Shown: positions 1 through 15,168, numbered from the stretch's first letter. The stretch: DNA of 64,000 bases from Eremophila alpestris peregrina (GCA_009792885.1 WMCF01000018.1:6508112-6572111); one strand, 5' to 3'. The notes: generated by a model from the letters alone, not told the origin. Numbers and translations: made by a program.

Positions 1-3000
1 ACCTTCCCCCTACCCCTCCCTCCTTCCTGAGCTTCACTTTCTTCCAGATTCATTGCCTTCTCCTCCACAGGCTGCAGGGGAATCTCAGCTCTGGCACCTG
101 GAGCACCTCTTCCCCTCCTTCTTCGCTGACCTTGGTGTCTGCAGGGTTGTTTCTCTCACATTCTCACTTTTTCTCTGGACAGAGTTACTTCTCTGCAATA
201 ATTTATTTTCTTCTGAAGTAAGATATCCCAGAGGTGCTGCTGTTGTTGCTGCTGGGCTTGGCTTTGTCCAGCAGTGAGTCCATCTTGGTCCTGGCTGGCA
301 TTGGCTCTGTTGGGAGGGAAATAGGGAAATAACTTTATAGGAAAAGGTTCTGGCAGCTTCCCACAGAAGCCACCCCTGTGGCCCTAACCCTCTACCTGCT
401 TCCAAAACCTTGCCACACAAACCCAGTGCAGTCTTAAACTATTCATTTAAAAGAGACATCTTTACTGTATTTTTAAAAAATGGAAAGTTCGTCAGCTTAG
501 CATTCATGTCCTAGGGATTTCTCAAGTATGTTGGGCAGTCAGGACTGTATCAGATAAGGCAAATCATATATGGCAACAAGGGCACTGGACTTGATTTCAG
601 CATCCCTTGATGTTGAAAATAAGTAAAATACTTGGGTTTTTTCCTTCTTAGAGCCCAGTTGTACATGGAAAAGACTTCAGCAAATTCTTGAAAATACTTT
701 TTTGAGCTGGGAAGATATAGTTGCAAATTAGCTGCTATTTATGCAGATCTCTGAAAATAACTGTGGCATTTTACTCAAGGGGGTTGATTTCATTTTAACT
801 GTCACCACTGCATTCTTCTAGCTCAAGTGATGTCTTTTGCTAGAAAGTTATTACATGTGATTAAAAGCTGAGTACAGATCTGAGACTGCTGAAAATATCT
901 GGTAGCTGTACAGGGCTGGGGTTCGGGCCTGGTACAGCAAATAAACGGTAAAACCTGGAAGAGACTCTGTTGCCAGTTAGCAGACACAGTCACATTTCCT
1001 GTAGCAAACTGAAATTTAGATACCAGACTTGGGCAGCTCATTGCAGAGATGAAGGTCTCTCCCTGGCACCTGCCTTTGGGCAATGGAAAGAGCAGAACTC
1101 TCTGCAGGAGGTCCCTTTTCTCTGTATAATAAGACCTGGCAGTAACGAGGTCATAACTACACTGCTACTTTTTACATGCTTCAATTTATCAAGCAATAAT
1201 TTGGGCCACAGCTGTCAGATTTTAATTAATACATGTAGTAAATATTCTGTGGTGGAACTTCTAAAAAAATTGCTAGCATCTGTTATAAAATCTGCTGAGA
1301 GTTTCAGAGCTGACAGTGACTTGGCTACATGTCTTATTCTCTGCATGGGCACAAAGATTAACCTCTCCAAGAGAAATGCAGCTTAAGGAAGGCTCTGCTT
1401 AGGAGCAGTCAAATAAATTGGCATTGCCATGGGCAAGATTTCTTGGAGCTAGATTTTAGACAGCTGACTTACTCAGTGTTTGTTGGCAGTTCAGGCAGTT
1501 GTCATAAAATACACAGAAATTTCATTTACACAGTTACTGCTAAGTTGGGTTTTAGGCACTAGGTGTTTGGTTTCCCCTTAGAGCTAGAATCTGCTGAACC
1601 TAAACAAACAGGTCCAAATCAGCTGGAGTTTATGGTTAGTATACACATCTCCAGACGAATGTATTTGATTAAAAGAAAATTTTCAAGATGTCAGATTGAT
1701 CTCTCCAGAGGCTTTTATTTCTCTTTTATTGATGGTAAAGCAGGTATAGAGTGACTTGTTTCTTCTTGGACATATAAAAGACAGAATTGTGAGAATTAGA
1801 GAAAATCAATTAATCAGTTGCAATTGCCTACTGATTAGCAATATTTGAATCTTAGAAACTGGAAATGTTTGAAATTGCTAGGAAGCTGTATGTAGGCAAA
1901 AGGGGTTGCTGAGATGTAAAAAGTTTTTTTCATCTTTGCCATAAACTACAACCAAGATCTATTGGGTATGATCAGATGATCACAGGTCCAGCTATGGACT
2001 GTACAAATACACCGAGTGGAACAGTAGATGCAGATTAAAATGCAGAAATGGTGAGCTTATCAGTTATAAACTGCTCAGTGTTAAAAGACTATTACATGCA
2101 TAATATTATGTTTAATTGTAGGCAGTATCTCTATGAGGTGACACTGCCTACTGCTGTCATTAATTAAAATGGTATTGATTTATGATGGCTGATTTTGCTG
2201 CTAAGTGGCAAAGTGAAAGAACATTGTGTGTTCGTAATAGTTGAGCTTGGGGTAAAGAATATTCAAGAGATCCCCAAATGCTTGGGTTCTCTTCAGCATT
2301 GATGATAATCAGTAACAGGAGAGGTGGCAGTTCTGTGTTCCATTTTAAAGAGGGAAAATGTATCCAACTCCTCTTTTTTCACTCTTGCTACCTCTGCCTG
2401 CTGTCTATCAAACACCCAGCAGTTCTAACACTGGAAGGCTTCTCCTCCAAGGCCAAGATGATACTGAATCTTAATCACTCAGCTCCTTGCTACCCACTGT
2501 TTGTTTGAAGGGCAAAGCTGCCTTTAGGTAAGGGCTGGTTTCAGCTGTGGGTAAAACATCTTCATGCAGGTGGTGCTGAATGTAAGCCATGGCTGTGTAT
2601 AGAAGCAGTGTTATGTTGTTCAGGTCAGCACTGCACATTTGATTGGCCATTCTGGAGGTGAACTGATCATACTATTGAAAAATACTTGGTACAGACTCGG
2701 GATGGTAGTTTGGTCACAGTCTGTGCTTCCTTTGAAGGCCTATTTTTGTAACTGCTTCTGTGAAAACTGGAGTATATTCTCTCAAAAACCGTGGGAACTC
2801 CAAACATATGCAAATAAAATAAGTGAACTTACATTAGAAGCAGAGAAATTGAAATGGAGTACCATTTAAGGCGTATATGGCCAAATGTTTAGCTTCCCAA
2901 AACATGGGACAAAGCAGATTCTTTAGTTTCCAGTATTGTTTTAAAAAGAGCTTAATTTAGAGAGAGGATTTACATTTTTTAGAATTTATGATCACTTCCT

Positions 3001-6000
3001 TTGCTTGCTTTTTTTAAGATGGAAAAACTTTTTAACAGAGTCTGAAGAATGTTTTGATGCAGAGCATTGCAAGACAGCTATTTCAAAAGATTGTACCAGT
3101 GATGGTTTGCAGTCATGATGTGAGAGAAAGTGTCTGTGTCTGCAGGAAGCTGGATTCTTAGGAGATGCTTCCTGGAAGCAGGGCCTGGAGGAATTTTGGT
3201 AGGATGAAGGGGAGCATTGCAAACTGACTGGACCTTTAATTTCTGTTTAGTGTTTTGTATTTTTGTGTTTACTACTGATGTCTTAAAAGACGTCCACATC
3301 TTGAAACCTCATCACGATTTTTCTTTTATTTTCCCCAAAAGGTGAAATGTTGTTTTTAAACTCCAGATTTCTGACATATTAGCAGTATCTCTTTTCCCTT
3401 GGCTTTGTTGAGTTGTAAAATATTGTGTGGTGGGACAAGTGACTGAACAGATGTTTCTGTGTACACAAGTCAAAGGATCAACAGGACTGTCAAACATCCA
3501 GGTGTGTTTTAACTAAAATATTGGAACATGCAATACTGTGTTGTTGGAAAAAGGTACAGGCCAATCTTGGGTGCTCATTTACTCACAGTTCCACTTGAGG
3601 GACTTAATCTTCCTTTTTGCTATGTATGGACTTTAGTGTGTTGCAGACTGTGATGTGTGTGCCAGGCAGGGTCCACTGTTTGTGGATGAACATAAATCTC
3701 CCAGCTCTGTGGATGGTGTATTTTGGTATTAAATTCACTTTCTGATGAAAATTACAGTACAGTTCTAGAGAGACACTTGCAAGCCCAGGAGATCTGCAAC
3801 TTGCTGGATGTTCCACTGTGCAGATGCTGTATGTGGCAACCCAGTAACATAAGCACATGAATTTTCCTCAGAGGATGCAGTTTCAGTAGCAGCCTGTCCT
3901 GCAGGTTTGATTTAAGTACACTTACTGTGCTTTTTCTAAAATAGCTTCTTGGATAAGAGGTGCTAAGCTCAGTCATGGGATAGATACTGCAGCTGGAAGA
4001 TAGGCTGTCCAAATGTGATTTGTGTGAATGCAAGCATTAAAAACTGTGGGTGCAAATGTATAAATCTACTTACATGTTTGTAAAATCTTTTCAGTGAATA
4101 ATGAAAATAGTTTTTCTGTTTCAAAACGAAGTGATATGACTGGGTGTGGATTTTGTTGAACATTACCTTCTGTCATTTTCGAGGACTTTTTTTCTTGTAA
4201 CGTATAGAGTCAAAATAGTAAGACTGATATTTAAGGATGAGGATAACAGTTAATTTAGGGGAGGCAGTCTGGGTTTTGATTCCACCTTGTAGCTCAAACA
4301 TACGATGTAGCATTCCTAAGTTTAGAAACTTGATTTAGCAGGGAGTGCTTTCATTCTTTCCTTAGCAACCCAGCCTACCAAAACACACCAGAGCTGCCCT
4401 TCCTGCTGTGTGCTGAGGAACAGTAGCAAACTCCATGGTTTTAAGGTGGAGTTTATAAACAAAAATGGGATAATGAGTCCTGAAATTGTAGGGGATTGGA
4501 ACTCAGTGGTCAGAGTATTTTCCAATTACATATTTCATTGGTCTTGCACTTTCAGTATGATCCTCTATGAGGTTAAGGGCTGCACTGAAACTCTAGAGCA
4601 TAATTTTTGTTTTAAGTAAACTTACCTAAAGAGTATTCATGAAATGGAATTGCTTGTAGGGTTTTATTGCTTGTTTTCTTTGGTAGGGGCTGAGCATGCC
4701 TCAAGATGGAAGGGGTGCTGGAGGATGCCAGCAGCTGCTGAGGGTTACAGCCATCCTTTGCAGAAGCTGAGAGGGCATTCAGGGAAGGATAACTCCACAG
4801 TAGTGTTTTAGTTTTGATTTTTCCTTAGACATCACTTCTGATTGCTGTGTTAACTGGACCTTTGATCTTGCTTAGTGCAGAGGTTGCTGTGTTATGTGTT
4901 GCCAGTGAAATGTATGACATACTTTGCATATCTGTTCCTAACAAATAACACTGTTGTTCTTTGGTGCTGACACATAGCCCATGAGGGGGGTGGAGCTGTT
5001 CCAAAGAGAAGAGAGAACAAATCTTATAAACCTTAAAAATTTCAGTGTCTACCTAATATTAAAAATCCTGGGCTTTGTATATGAGCCTGGTGTAAGAATT
5101 TGGATAAATACTTGAATCAAAAAATCAGAAGGAGTTACACATGTAAGCTTGTCATCCCATACCTGATGCTGTCAGGTAAACTGGGGCTTTCCTCCCCACC
5201 ATTGGTCACTGCATTCACTGAAACCCGATTTAAACACTCTCTTTCCTTTCACTTTATTAGAATGCTCTGCTTTCTGTCTCTTTGTCAGCAAAATTTTATC
5301 GTTTCAGAGAGAGCTAATCACTGATTATTTACAGGTTCCATAAAACTCCCAGACTGTTGGTCTGCATTCTTTATACTCTGGATTTTACATAGTGAGTTTC
5401 TAGTGTTTCAACTGGAAATAAAACAGGGATTTTAAAATGCCTGTTATATGTTGCATTTCTGATTATATTTCAAAAATATTTTAATACTAAGAATAAGCTC
5501 TGGCTGGATAGTATTGGATACAGTGCAGTGTGTAGAAGTTCAACACCTTTGCTGGTGTTGGGTCAGTCAAAACAAGCATGAAGTTTTAATTTCTGAGTGT
5601 TTTCTACAGACTTGTTTGACTTTTCAGGATGCAGGTTAACCTAGCTTGAATTTTTATGTTGTGTTGCTGCATTTTTTTGGATACCACCAAAAAAATAAAA
5701 ATCCAAGTTCTCCATTTTGCTCTTCTGTATTTTCAAATACAGATTTGCAGTTTGCTCATTCCCAACCAGTACAAAGTGAATTATACTTGTCATAGCTCAC
5801 ATAGCTTAGTTTCAAATGTATTTTGAATTATAGATTATATTAAAAAGCAAAGAAGGTTGGGCTTCAATACATGGAGATGTTTCAGGCTAAAGACAAGGAA
5901 GAAGATTTAATCTGCCTGAGAAAGGAGTCTTGCAGAAGGTGATCATTGTTCCTTAGCACTTGCCTCTTCTGAAAGCTGATGCCCATTTTAGGCCTCCCAG

Positions 6001-6906
6001 AACACCTGCATGGATCCCTTGGAGAGATGAACTGTGTAATGCTAAAGGAGTGAGCTCTCCCTGCTGCAGGAACTGCTCTCCCTGCTCCAGTCCCAGTGGG
6101 TCAGAGCTGACTGTAGGGGTTGGGAAGTGGGCAGTGGGTCAGTAGAGTAAAAGCAAAGAAACCTTCAATGCTTTATTGCAGATACAGCAACAAGAGTGGC
6201 TGACAATTTGGTGCAGAGCCCAGCACTTCTTTTTACAGCTGTAGGCAGTTCAAAGGATAGTAAGTTGTGCTGTGACACTGCTTGTATAAGCTGTTTTGAA
6301 AGCTAATGTTTAGCAGTCCAGAAAGGAAAATTTGTCTTCTGTTGACTGTCAAGAGAATAAGACACTCTGGCATGCATTGGGGTGGGAACATGCCTGGATT
6401 CTCAAGGGAACTGAAAAGGAGTTTGTTATAGAGATCTGGAAGTACAAAAGAGGTCGTGTTTTTAAAATGTGACAAATTAAAAAATATTGTGCTAATGCTT
6501 TTATAATTTTACTTTAAAAAAACAAAAGCTGGAATTTCAAGGTATTGAGAGTTTGTTTGTAGAAGGAGAAGAAGAAATTAAATTACTCCTGGGAATTAAA
6601 GGGTAAAGTCAGTAGCATCAAAAAAAGAGTACTGTGCAAGATTTTTTAAGTGGTAAAATTTCCTGAGAGCTATGGTTCATCCTATGCCTTTTAGCAGTTT
6701 AAACATTTAAAATCTGGGTCTTTGCTTTCAGTAATTGCAATGCCTGTGGGAATTTGGAGATGTGCTAATGCAGGCTGTCATTAAATGTTTAATTTTGTAA
6801 ACCTTCGTTGTACTACTTCTCTGTAACATGGTGTGAGAGCAAGACTTGGATCAGTGTAAATCCAGTTTTTGATATTTTGCTTGTATAGAGTCTCATGCTA
6901 CTAATT

Positions 6907-6927
6907 TTTATTTATTTATTTATTTTT
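6907..6927. repeat. (TTTA)n microsatellite
   Basis: About five copies of TTTA in intron 1. Confidence 0.8.
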
Positions 6928-9869
6928 AAACTGTGCTTGTCCTGGTCCTCAGTTGGACATCAGCATTTATAAAATACAATTGTTACTGCTGTAAATGCCT
7001 GTAGAGCTGAGACTGGAAAAGGGCATTTTCTTGTCCTAAGAGTTAATGTTGAGTTCTGGTCTTCTGAATGAGGAAGCGGTATAGACAAAAACTCTGTTTT
7101 AAATGTGGATAATGAACAGTCAAAATGTTAAACCTAAATTCTTATGTTTCCTCACTTTAAGATGTGCTCAGAGGTGTGCTACATGTGCAAAATGTCTCTT
7201 CCTGTGTCAGGATATCAGTCTGCTGTCAGAAGTTCTGGATGTCAGTCCCTCAGAAGTAGAAACCATTAAAAGATTCCTGCAGCCTAGTGCCCCCATATGC
7301 CTTCTACTTATTCTTTATTATCTTTACTGTTCTGTCTCACTCCAGACTAAGCACTGAGAACTTGCCTTAGTCCTTTTTGAGATGGAAAGTGAGAAAGAAA
7401 TGTGAACATGGCAATCCAGGAAAAATTACAAGGTATCAAACTGCAGTGAAAATAAAGCAGTTTGGCTGCAGAGTTGATGTCATCTCTATATTGAAGTCTG
7501 AGTTATGATATATATTATTAATATATGACTATGTGAAGAGAATTCTGCAATTAGGCTGTGCTAGAAGATAAATCTGTTGTAGTGGACTAAAAGCTTCAGG
7601 CTTTCTGTTGAGAAAGAGGTAACAGCTGAGCAAGGCAAACCCATGTGGTTCCCTCTGGCAGACATCCTGTGCTGTGTTTGGGGTTGATTCTGCACTCAGA
7701 TACCAGAGAAAACCATGCCAACATACTTCCACATATTTGAAAGGAAACTCTAACCTTTACTGATAGAGCAAGGGACTTTTGTTTCATGTTGTTTGTCAGG
7801 TGATTAGGCCTGGATGTTTCTGGAAGTTAATGATGGTTGGCTTTTAATTTCTGGGCTGAACCTCTTTCCTGCAGTTGGGGCTGCAGAGGCTGAGTGTCAG
7901 GCTAGAAGCAAGATTTCTCAGTTCCCTTACCAGCAGACTACTGTTCTGTCATTCTTCCAGAGCAGCTGCTCATAATGCCTATCCTGTGGGATTTGGTTAT
8001 AGCAGGCTGCTGCTGAGTAGGAGGTCTCTGGGTAACTTTCTGTTGTGGCAGGCTTGCTCCATCTCTGCAAAAATAGCAGCACTTAGGCAAATTCTATCTA
8101 GTTTGGTATTGGTGAGTTAAATTGCTGAAAAGGAATGCTGCTTTTGACGAGTCACACTGCCACTGTGAGTGAAGCATATTTAATAGATGTTGAAGTGAAG
8201 GATGTACATGAAAAAAATGAAGCTGCTTTGCTTTGAAATGGCTCAGCATCCTTCACTTTTCAATTGCAGGACTCAGTTCTGGGATGCTTTTTCAGCTATA
8301 TCAGAGCTCTGGAGCCTCTTTTTAGGCAGGGTTTATCTTTTGCAAATACAGCCTTATATTGCATTGCCAGAGACATTGTTTGCCAAAGAAATTGGAGAGA
8401 ATATCCAGGTGAGAATATTCTGGTGGTGTTGCAGGGCTGCATAAGGATGGATTCTGAATCCTCAGCTGCCAACACTTTAAGCTGATCAGGCTTTTGCTGG
8501 GCTGCTATCAAAAAATGGAGGATTGGTAATTTTCTAAATGCTGTTCCAATGAATTCCGCAATGAGAAAGAAAACAGAAGGACAACTCTCTCAATTACAGT
8601 TTAAAATATATTTTAAAAAATAATCTTAGGATAGTAACACATTTGTATTATTTAAAGGAGAAACATAGATACATTTATGGTTATTGGTAAAATGTAAAAA
8701 GGGCATTTTATAGTTTGAATTAATGGTGTGCTTTAATTTTAGCACAGCAGAAAGGCTGGATATGGGATCCCTCTGTGGAATTTGGGCTCTAATGAGGTTC
8801 AAAAGGTGTCTGTATGGACAGTGGTGGCTCTTGGCAGCATCTTAGGAAGGCCTGGTTTATGCTAGTTCAGCCTGACTCTACAAGACACAGCCTGTGTGCT
8901 GCTGGTTGTTTTCCTTGTGTCCCAGATGTGGTACTTACGAATATATATTAGGGAATAATGTCCTTCAGGTCATACCAGGATGCTGAAATGTCCTGTGTGT
9001 GTGAACTGCTGTTTATTCCAGGTTTGAACTGTTCAGTATGTTAGGCTTTTCTTTAGACCTTTAAGCAAGGGAAGAGGAACAGAGGTAACAGAAGGTTGCA
9101 AGGAAATTAAACTTTTTATACCTTACAAAGAATGTGTAGTTTTATTACTTGAGGTGCATGAATTCTATTGTGGTAGCTTTCCTGTGTTAGCACTGAACCC
9201 TGGAGGTGTTGAAAAGCTTTTTGTTTTAATTTCTCCAAGCACCAGCTTGTTTTGTCTTTAATTGCTGTGTTGTTGAAGAAATTGCTTTCCACCCTAATGC
9301 TCACAGTGACTGAAGCAGATAGCTCAGGATAGTGGGGAATACAGAGATCACCCTGGAAAACTCCTGCTGAACAGCTGTCTGGAATTTGTTGTGGCACCTC
9401 ACAGGACTTGAACTGATAGAGGCAGCTCACGTGGGATGACAGTGTTTGTGCTGGGAGAGTGTTTTGGGAACATTTGGTGGGGTACCAAGTATGTGTTCCT
9501 AAAGCCACTCTTGTCTTGTAGGTGCAAATCTGACTCAAAGGGCATGTAATTCCTTCTTTCATAAAGGTTTATTTTCTTTTCCAGTGTGTTGTCCAAGCAC
9601 TTAAATGGCTTATGTTCCAGAGTATAAATAAGTACAGTCCTTAACCTTGCTTGGTATTACAGCTGTTTCTTTCATTCAAGTATGTTTCCACTTTCTCCAA
9701 TATTTCTGTTTTGCTTTGAGGTTTTGTCATGACCATAGAGCCATGGCAAAAATTCTAGTGCCCTACCCCACCTCCTTTATCTCTGTATCTTACTCTCTGT
9801 GTGGAGGGGGGTAGTTTTACTTTTTCCCCTACTCTTAATTCTCTGAGGTTTGATTTTTTTAAAAAACTT

Positions 9870-9884
9870 TTTGTTTGTTTGTTT
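9870..9884. repeat. (TTTG)n microsatellite
   Basis: Nearly four copies of TTTG after an A/T-rich stretch. Confidence 0.75.
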
Positions 9885-11007
9885 ATAGGCAGTTATTGTC
9901 AAAACCTGTGCTGCTTATTCTGTGACATGTTTAGGTTAATTGATACTGATTTCTGTGGATCTTTCTAACTGCTATTCTGTGAAGTACCCTGTGGACATAA
10001 ACAGTGTGTTTGACAAAACTGGTTTTCTGTATTCAGTCTGCTGGACCTTCCAGATGTTTCTGTTGAAGGATGTGGCACATGCAGCTCATCTGTGATAATT
10101 CTCAGTGAAACTGTTCCAAGAGTCCTGGCTTAATTCTCATACTGCAGACACACCACATTTGTAGTCCTGAGCACAAATTTTGCTGTGCAAAGACAAATAA
10201 ATAAGACACTGAGAAGGGATTGCTGGATACATGGGATGGAGCCATTAGCCCTGCTCAGCTCCGTTGTACCTCACATGTCCTTAGGCCAGCCTGCTCCACC
10301 AGCTGGAAAACACTGGAGTGAACAGCTGTTCAATTGAGCTTGAATATCACTGTATGACACGAATTGTTCTATCCATGCTGGGCTGCTCCTTTTAGGAACT
10401 TTTTCTGGCCTCTTTGAGTTGCAAGTGCAGTGAGTTTAGACAAACTGTCAGCTATAATTCAAAGGGTAATTTAATTTCAGTGTGTTTTGGTTTTTTGCCA
10501 CACCGCTGGCTTTAAGGCTTAATGGTTAAATAACTGCTTATGCTGTACATTCAGAAGGTTTTAGAGCACCTAATTTGGGCTTCTGTCCTAAATTTCCTTC
10601 TGTGGTGTGGTCTCCCTATCCACTGATTATGCATGAAGAGGCTATGAAAACTTACTGTGACACCCTTATACATTTTTATATTTAAACTAGACAAATCTAC
10701 TTTTGACAGGAGGATTTTTATATGTAATTTTAGCTTTCCAAAATAAGCAGAAGGGATCACTGTCTAATAAAAGAGATACTTTTGAAATAGCTGGAAAACT
10801 TCTCAAGAATACTTTGCTGCATTGTAACTATATCGAGAAACTTGATTATATTGTGTGACCCTAAAGTGACTGGAATAGTTTCTTTAAGATTTACATCTGG
10901 AGCAACAAATAATCAGTGGAGATGGAAGGAACGAAGCATAAGTTAAGTAATGCTGACTCAGATAAGTATCTGTTAAACATAGCTATGATAATACATTATT
11001 TTTAATG

Positions 11008-11110
11008 TAGAATATTCTGAGTTGGAAGTGACTCTTCAGGGTTGTTGAGTCCAACTCCTGGCCCTATGCAGGACATCCAATCACACCATGCAGTTGAGAG
11101 CACTGGAATT
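11008..11110 (-). mobile_element. CR1 LINE 3'-end fragment, - strand
   Basis: AGAATATTCTGAGTTGGAAG, then GAGTCCAACTCCTGGCCCTA and ATCACACCATGCAGTTGAGA, is the antisense of a common avian CR1 3' end. About 100 bp survive. Confidence 0.85.
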
Positions 11111-13720
11111 CTTACCTTTAGTCTTTGAAAGTAAAATGGAAGAAACCAAATGGAAGAAAATTTGTGGGGTTTTGTTTGAGGTTTTATATATTTTTTTTTT
11201 CCTTCAAATCTAATCTGCTTTTATTGCTTCCATTTCTTCCATTGCTGTAATAGACAATTCATGAGAAAGTAGTTGGTTTGTAGCAAATTAAGTTTTCAGC
11301 TTTTGAAATGCTCTGGTCAATACCTGTAGATTTGTACTTTCAGTGTAGGTGCTCAGTTTTTTGTTTGAGTTATATAAATAATACTTAGGGCCTATGTATT
11401 AATCATAACCATCAAATAAATGTTAAATTTAACAAGGGTTGTTTGATAAATACCTTTAGGATGGAGAAAGCTTTCAAAGATAATTTTTAAAAGAAAAATG
11501 TTTTGCAGTAAATAGTAACAGCTATTATGCAATTTGTATTTTAAAATATATTATTAGACTTGTGTTAAGAGCAATTCAGCATTACTTACAGAAGGGTGTT
11601 GTTGTGTCTTTCCTTCTGAATTTCTTGTCAATGCTTGCTTTTAGTGACATTTATGTAGAAACTTCCTTTATCTGAATGAAGAATTATATTTAAGGCATTA
11701 ATGTTATTATTTGCCTTTTGAAACTTATTCATGTTATTTGCTGACTGCTATTTGACTTGTCAAAATTCCCCAGCAATCCTTAGTCCATGGCATTTGAGTG
11801 TAATAGTTATTATTCTGTGTCTAGCCTTGTTTCCTTGGAAAGATGCAGATGAGTCTTGCCAGAAAACTGAGTCAATTTAGCCAACATGGGGAGTGTATGT
11901 AGAGAGTTAGAAAAATAAAATAATTGTGAGTAAGAAACATTTCTACTGTACTGTTATTGTAAGTGGCTTTCTTCTGTCCCTTTTTTTCTTTTTTTTGTCT
12001 TCCAGGACAGAATAAGGAACTGCATTCCTTGGGCTCTTTCTGGTGTTTTATTGATGATTACAAAAAATATTGTGTTCTGAATTGAGTTTTTGAAAGTGCA
12101 GGATCAAAAATAGAAAGTAAACGTTAAAATTGTTCGGAGCTAAGCACAAGCAGTTGTGTGAGAAAGACAAATAGTGACTCTTCAATGTGCAGAAACACAT
12201 CTTTTGAGCACTTCCAAGTATTTTGCAAGATAACATTTAATAAAAGAACTTTCCTGGAACATGTACCATTATGATGTTTTTGGTGTTGAATGTGCTTGTT
12301 TGGGCATTTCTTGCAACAGTTCTCTCTTGTTATACTTTGCTTTGAATAATAAATTACTACACCAAGTGGTGGAAATGACTCAGTACTTGCCAAACCTACA
12401 TGAGCAATTTGGTAACAGAAGCCAAGAGGAAAATGCTTTTAGTCATTAACTGTCTTAGCTGAAGTCTTGACTTCTGTCTCTTTCTGTCATGCTTGTCAAT
12501 ATATTTTTATACAAGAATTAACAGATTTTGCACATCATTTAGTCTGATTCTTGCTTCTGCCCATAAAAATGTTAGTGCAGTTGCTTCAGTGTTCTTGTGT
12601 CAGTCCTGACTGATGCAGCATAACAACTTCATCCCTCAGGCTTCCTCTTGTTGTCTATGCATAAGGTTGTATTTAAAATCAAAAACTCTTGAAGCAAAAC
12701 ATAACTTTGCCAGTAGTATTGTGGTCTCTATATAGCAGGCTTAAAATATATGGGATTAGTAGATGGATAAATATTTTATTCTTTGTTATCAGACAACCTG
12801 GGTTTGGAGCATCTAAAGATAAAGCAAAGCCCAGCTTTTGTTTCAAAGTTGGCTTGACTGAAAATTTCAGTCTTGAAAATGTAAGGTTCTCTGCTCTCTG
12901 TTCTGAGTGTCAGAATAGGCACCAAACTGAATTTTATTAAAATTGGGATGAGCAAGCAGAAAAGCAAGAATGGAAAAGGGATGAGAAACAGGAATGGAAG
13001 ATATTGTATTATTTGTTGCAACTGCAGGAGTAAACTAGGCTTACATAATTGAGGAGCTGGTTTAGTGCCAACTAATGTAACTGTAGGAGCATGATAGGTG
13101 TGAAACACTAAAGGACAATTATTAAATCTGTGGAATAATTAAGAGTCATATCCTGTTAAGCAAGGTCTTAATGTTAAGACTGTACATTAGATAAAATCAA
13201 CAATTAATAAATCAGCATATATGGGTAGATTTTACTATCTGTGGCCTCTTGTTTGTTTCCCAACCTATCTCAAGTATTTCTGCATAATTTGGGAGTGGAG
13301 GTGAAGAGGGCTTGGTAGGTGCAGGAGAGGTGCTTCCTCCTTTCCTCATTCCACAGAGGTTTTCTGGATGTCAGCTGTGTGCATGGTGCAGGGAGTGTGG
13401 CCTGTGCCTTCAGAAGTTTGTACTCTGGATCTGGGAAGTTGGATCACCCTTTGGAGGAAGGTGAATTTCATCTGGGCTGAGGTTATATTTAGAGCAGGAA
13501 GCCTCTCTCAAGTCTAGTGTGTCTCTTCTGTTGAATGTCAACTGGATACTTGTACAGAAGACTAAAAATGAGTTGTGAACATGACAACTGTTGTATCTTG
13601 CATTACTCACAGCAGACAGGTTTGCTTTTGGTATTTTAATGAAATTTTCCTTTCCCCATCTCTGTTTAATTTGTTGTTTCTATTTATTTTATTTTGTTGC
13701 TGTTCATATACCATGGCTGT

Positions 13721-15006
13721 AGAATTGTAGAATTTGGGAAAAGACCTCTAAGATCATCAAGTCCAACTATTAATCTGACACTGCCAGATCCACCACTAAA
13801 TTATGTCCCTGAATGCCAGAACTGCAAGGTTTTTTAATTCATCCAGCACTGGTGACTCTACCACTTCCTAAGGCAGCCTGTTTCAATGCTTAACAACTCT
13901 TTTCATGAAAATATTTTTTCTTATATCCATTCTAAACCTCCCTGGTGCAGCTTGAAGCTATTTCCTCTTATCTTCTTTTTCACATGGGAGAAGAGAGAGA
14001 GACTCTCATCTGGCTGCAGCCTCCTTTCAGATAATTGTAGGGAGCATAAGGTCTCCTCTGAGTTTCGTTTTCTCCAGGCTGAACAGCCCCAGCTCCATCA
14101 AGTGTTCCAGCTCAAACTTGTGCTCCAGACCCTTTTCCAACTCCACTGTCTTTCTATGGACACACTCCAGCACCTCAATGTCCTTCTTGTATTGAGGGGC
14201 CCAGAACTGGCCTCAGGATTCCAGGTGCAGCCTCACCAGTGCCCAGTACAGGGGGACAATCCCTGCCCTGGTCCTGCTGGCCATTCCTGATCCAGGCCAG
14301 GATGCCTTTGGCTTTCTTGGCCACCTGGGCACACCTGGCTCATGTTCAGCTGCTCTTGACCAGCACCCCCAGGTCCTTCCCTGCAGGGCCACTTCTTACA
14401 GCCACTCTATCCCCAGCCTGTGGCACTGCCTGGGGTTGTTGTGACCCAAATGCAGGACCCAGCACTTGGCCTCGTTGAACCTCATACCTTGGTGCATCAG
14501 CCCAGCCTGTCCAGATCCCCCTGCAGACCTTTCCTGCCCTCCAGCAGACCAACACTCCCACCCAACTTGGTGTCACCTGCAAGTTGACTGAGGGTGCTCT
14601 TGATCCCTTCATACAGATAGCCATAGTAAACAGGAATGTCCCCAGCACTGAGCCCTGGGACACACACTTGTGACCACCCAGAGCAACAAGCACGTGTGTA
14701 ACTCCATTCCCCTCCACTCTCTGTTCCTGGCCATCCAGCCAGATTTTTACCCAGCTAATTGTACACCAGTCCAAACCATGAGTGGCCACTCTCTGCAGGA
14801 GAATGCTGTGGGAAAACGTGTCAAAGGCTTCACCAAAGTCTGGGTCAACACGCTTAACATCCTTTCCCTCATCCACTAAATAGGTCAGCTGTCATAACAG
14901 GAGATCAGCTCCATGAGCTTTGCTGTCACCAAGGTCAGAGTGACAGGCCTGTAGCTCCCCAGGCCCTTGTGGATGGGGTTACATTTGCTGACCTTCAGTC
15001 GCCTGG
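13721..15006 (-). mobile_element. CR1 LINE, - strand, 3' part (split by the LTR at 15007)
   Basis: The + strand begins AGAATTGTAGAATTTGGGAA, AGATCATCAAGTCCAAC, the antisense CR1 3' end, and continues through ORF2. On the - strand, decayed reverse-transcriptase text is readable at 14346-14876: VDPDFGEAFDTFSHSILLQR, HGLDWCTISWVKIWLDGQEQ and CVSQGSVLG, with the FxKAFDT-like and PQGSVLG-like RT motifs already altered. Near 14885-14930 a block of ORF2 present in other CR1 copies is missing. Stops and small indels show it is dead. The element continues at 15518 after an LTR insertion. Confidence 0.93.
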
Positions 15007-15168
15007 TGTTGGCATTTTAAGAGAGATGGGACCACTGGGAGACATCTTAAGACACGATTTACTGCTCTTCTTCTACAGTCTCCTGAAGGGTGAGAACATC
15101 TTCACTGCTTTTGCCAGGAGTTCATGACCACTGGTCACAAGACCATAAGTTACAAGGGGTTTTAAAGG

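Noticed and set aside
5960..6145. Candidate alternative first exon of ESYT2 in intron 1
   Set aside because: It is only slightly GC-richer than its surroundings, has few CpGs, and its peptide has no hydrophobic hairpin or match to an E-Syt2 N-terminus.
9116..9562. 148-codon - strand open frame in intron 1
   Set aside because: Unfamiliar low-information peptide with no splice or poly-A context; its length fits chance.
14346..14876. 176-codon - strand frame as a host gene
   Set aside because: It carries reverse-transcriptase text of CR1 (SHSILL, HGLD, QGSVLG-like motifs) and is part of a dead retroposon.
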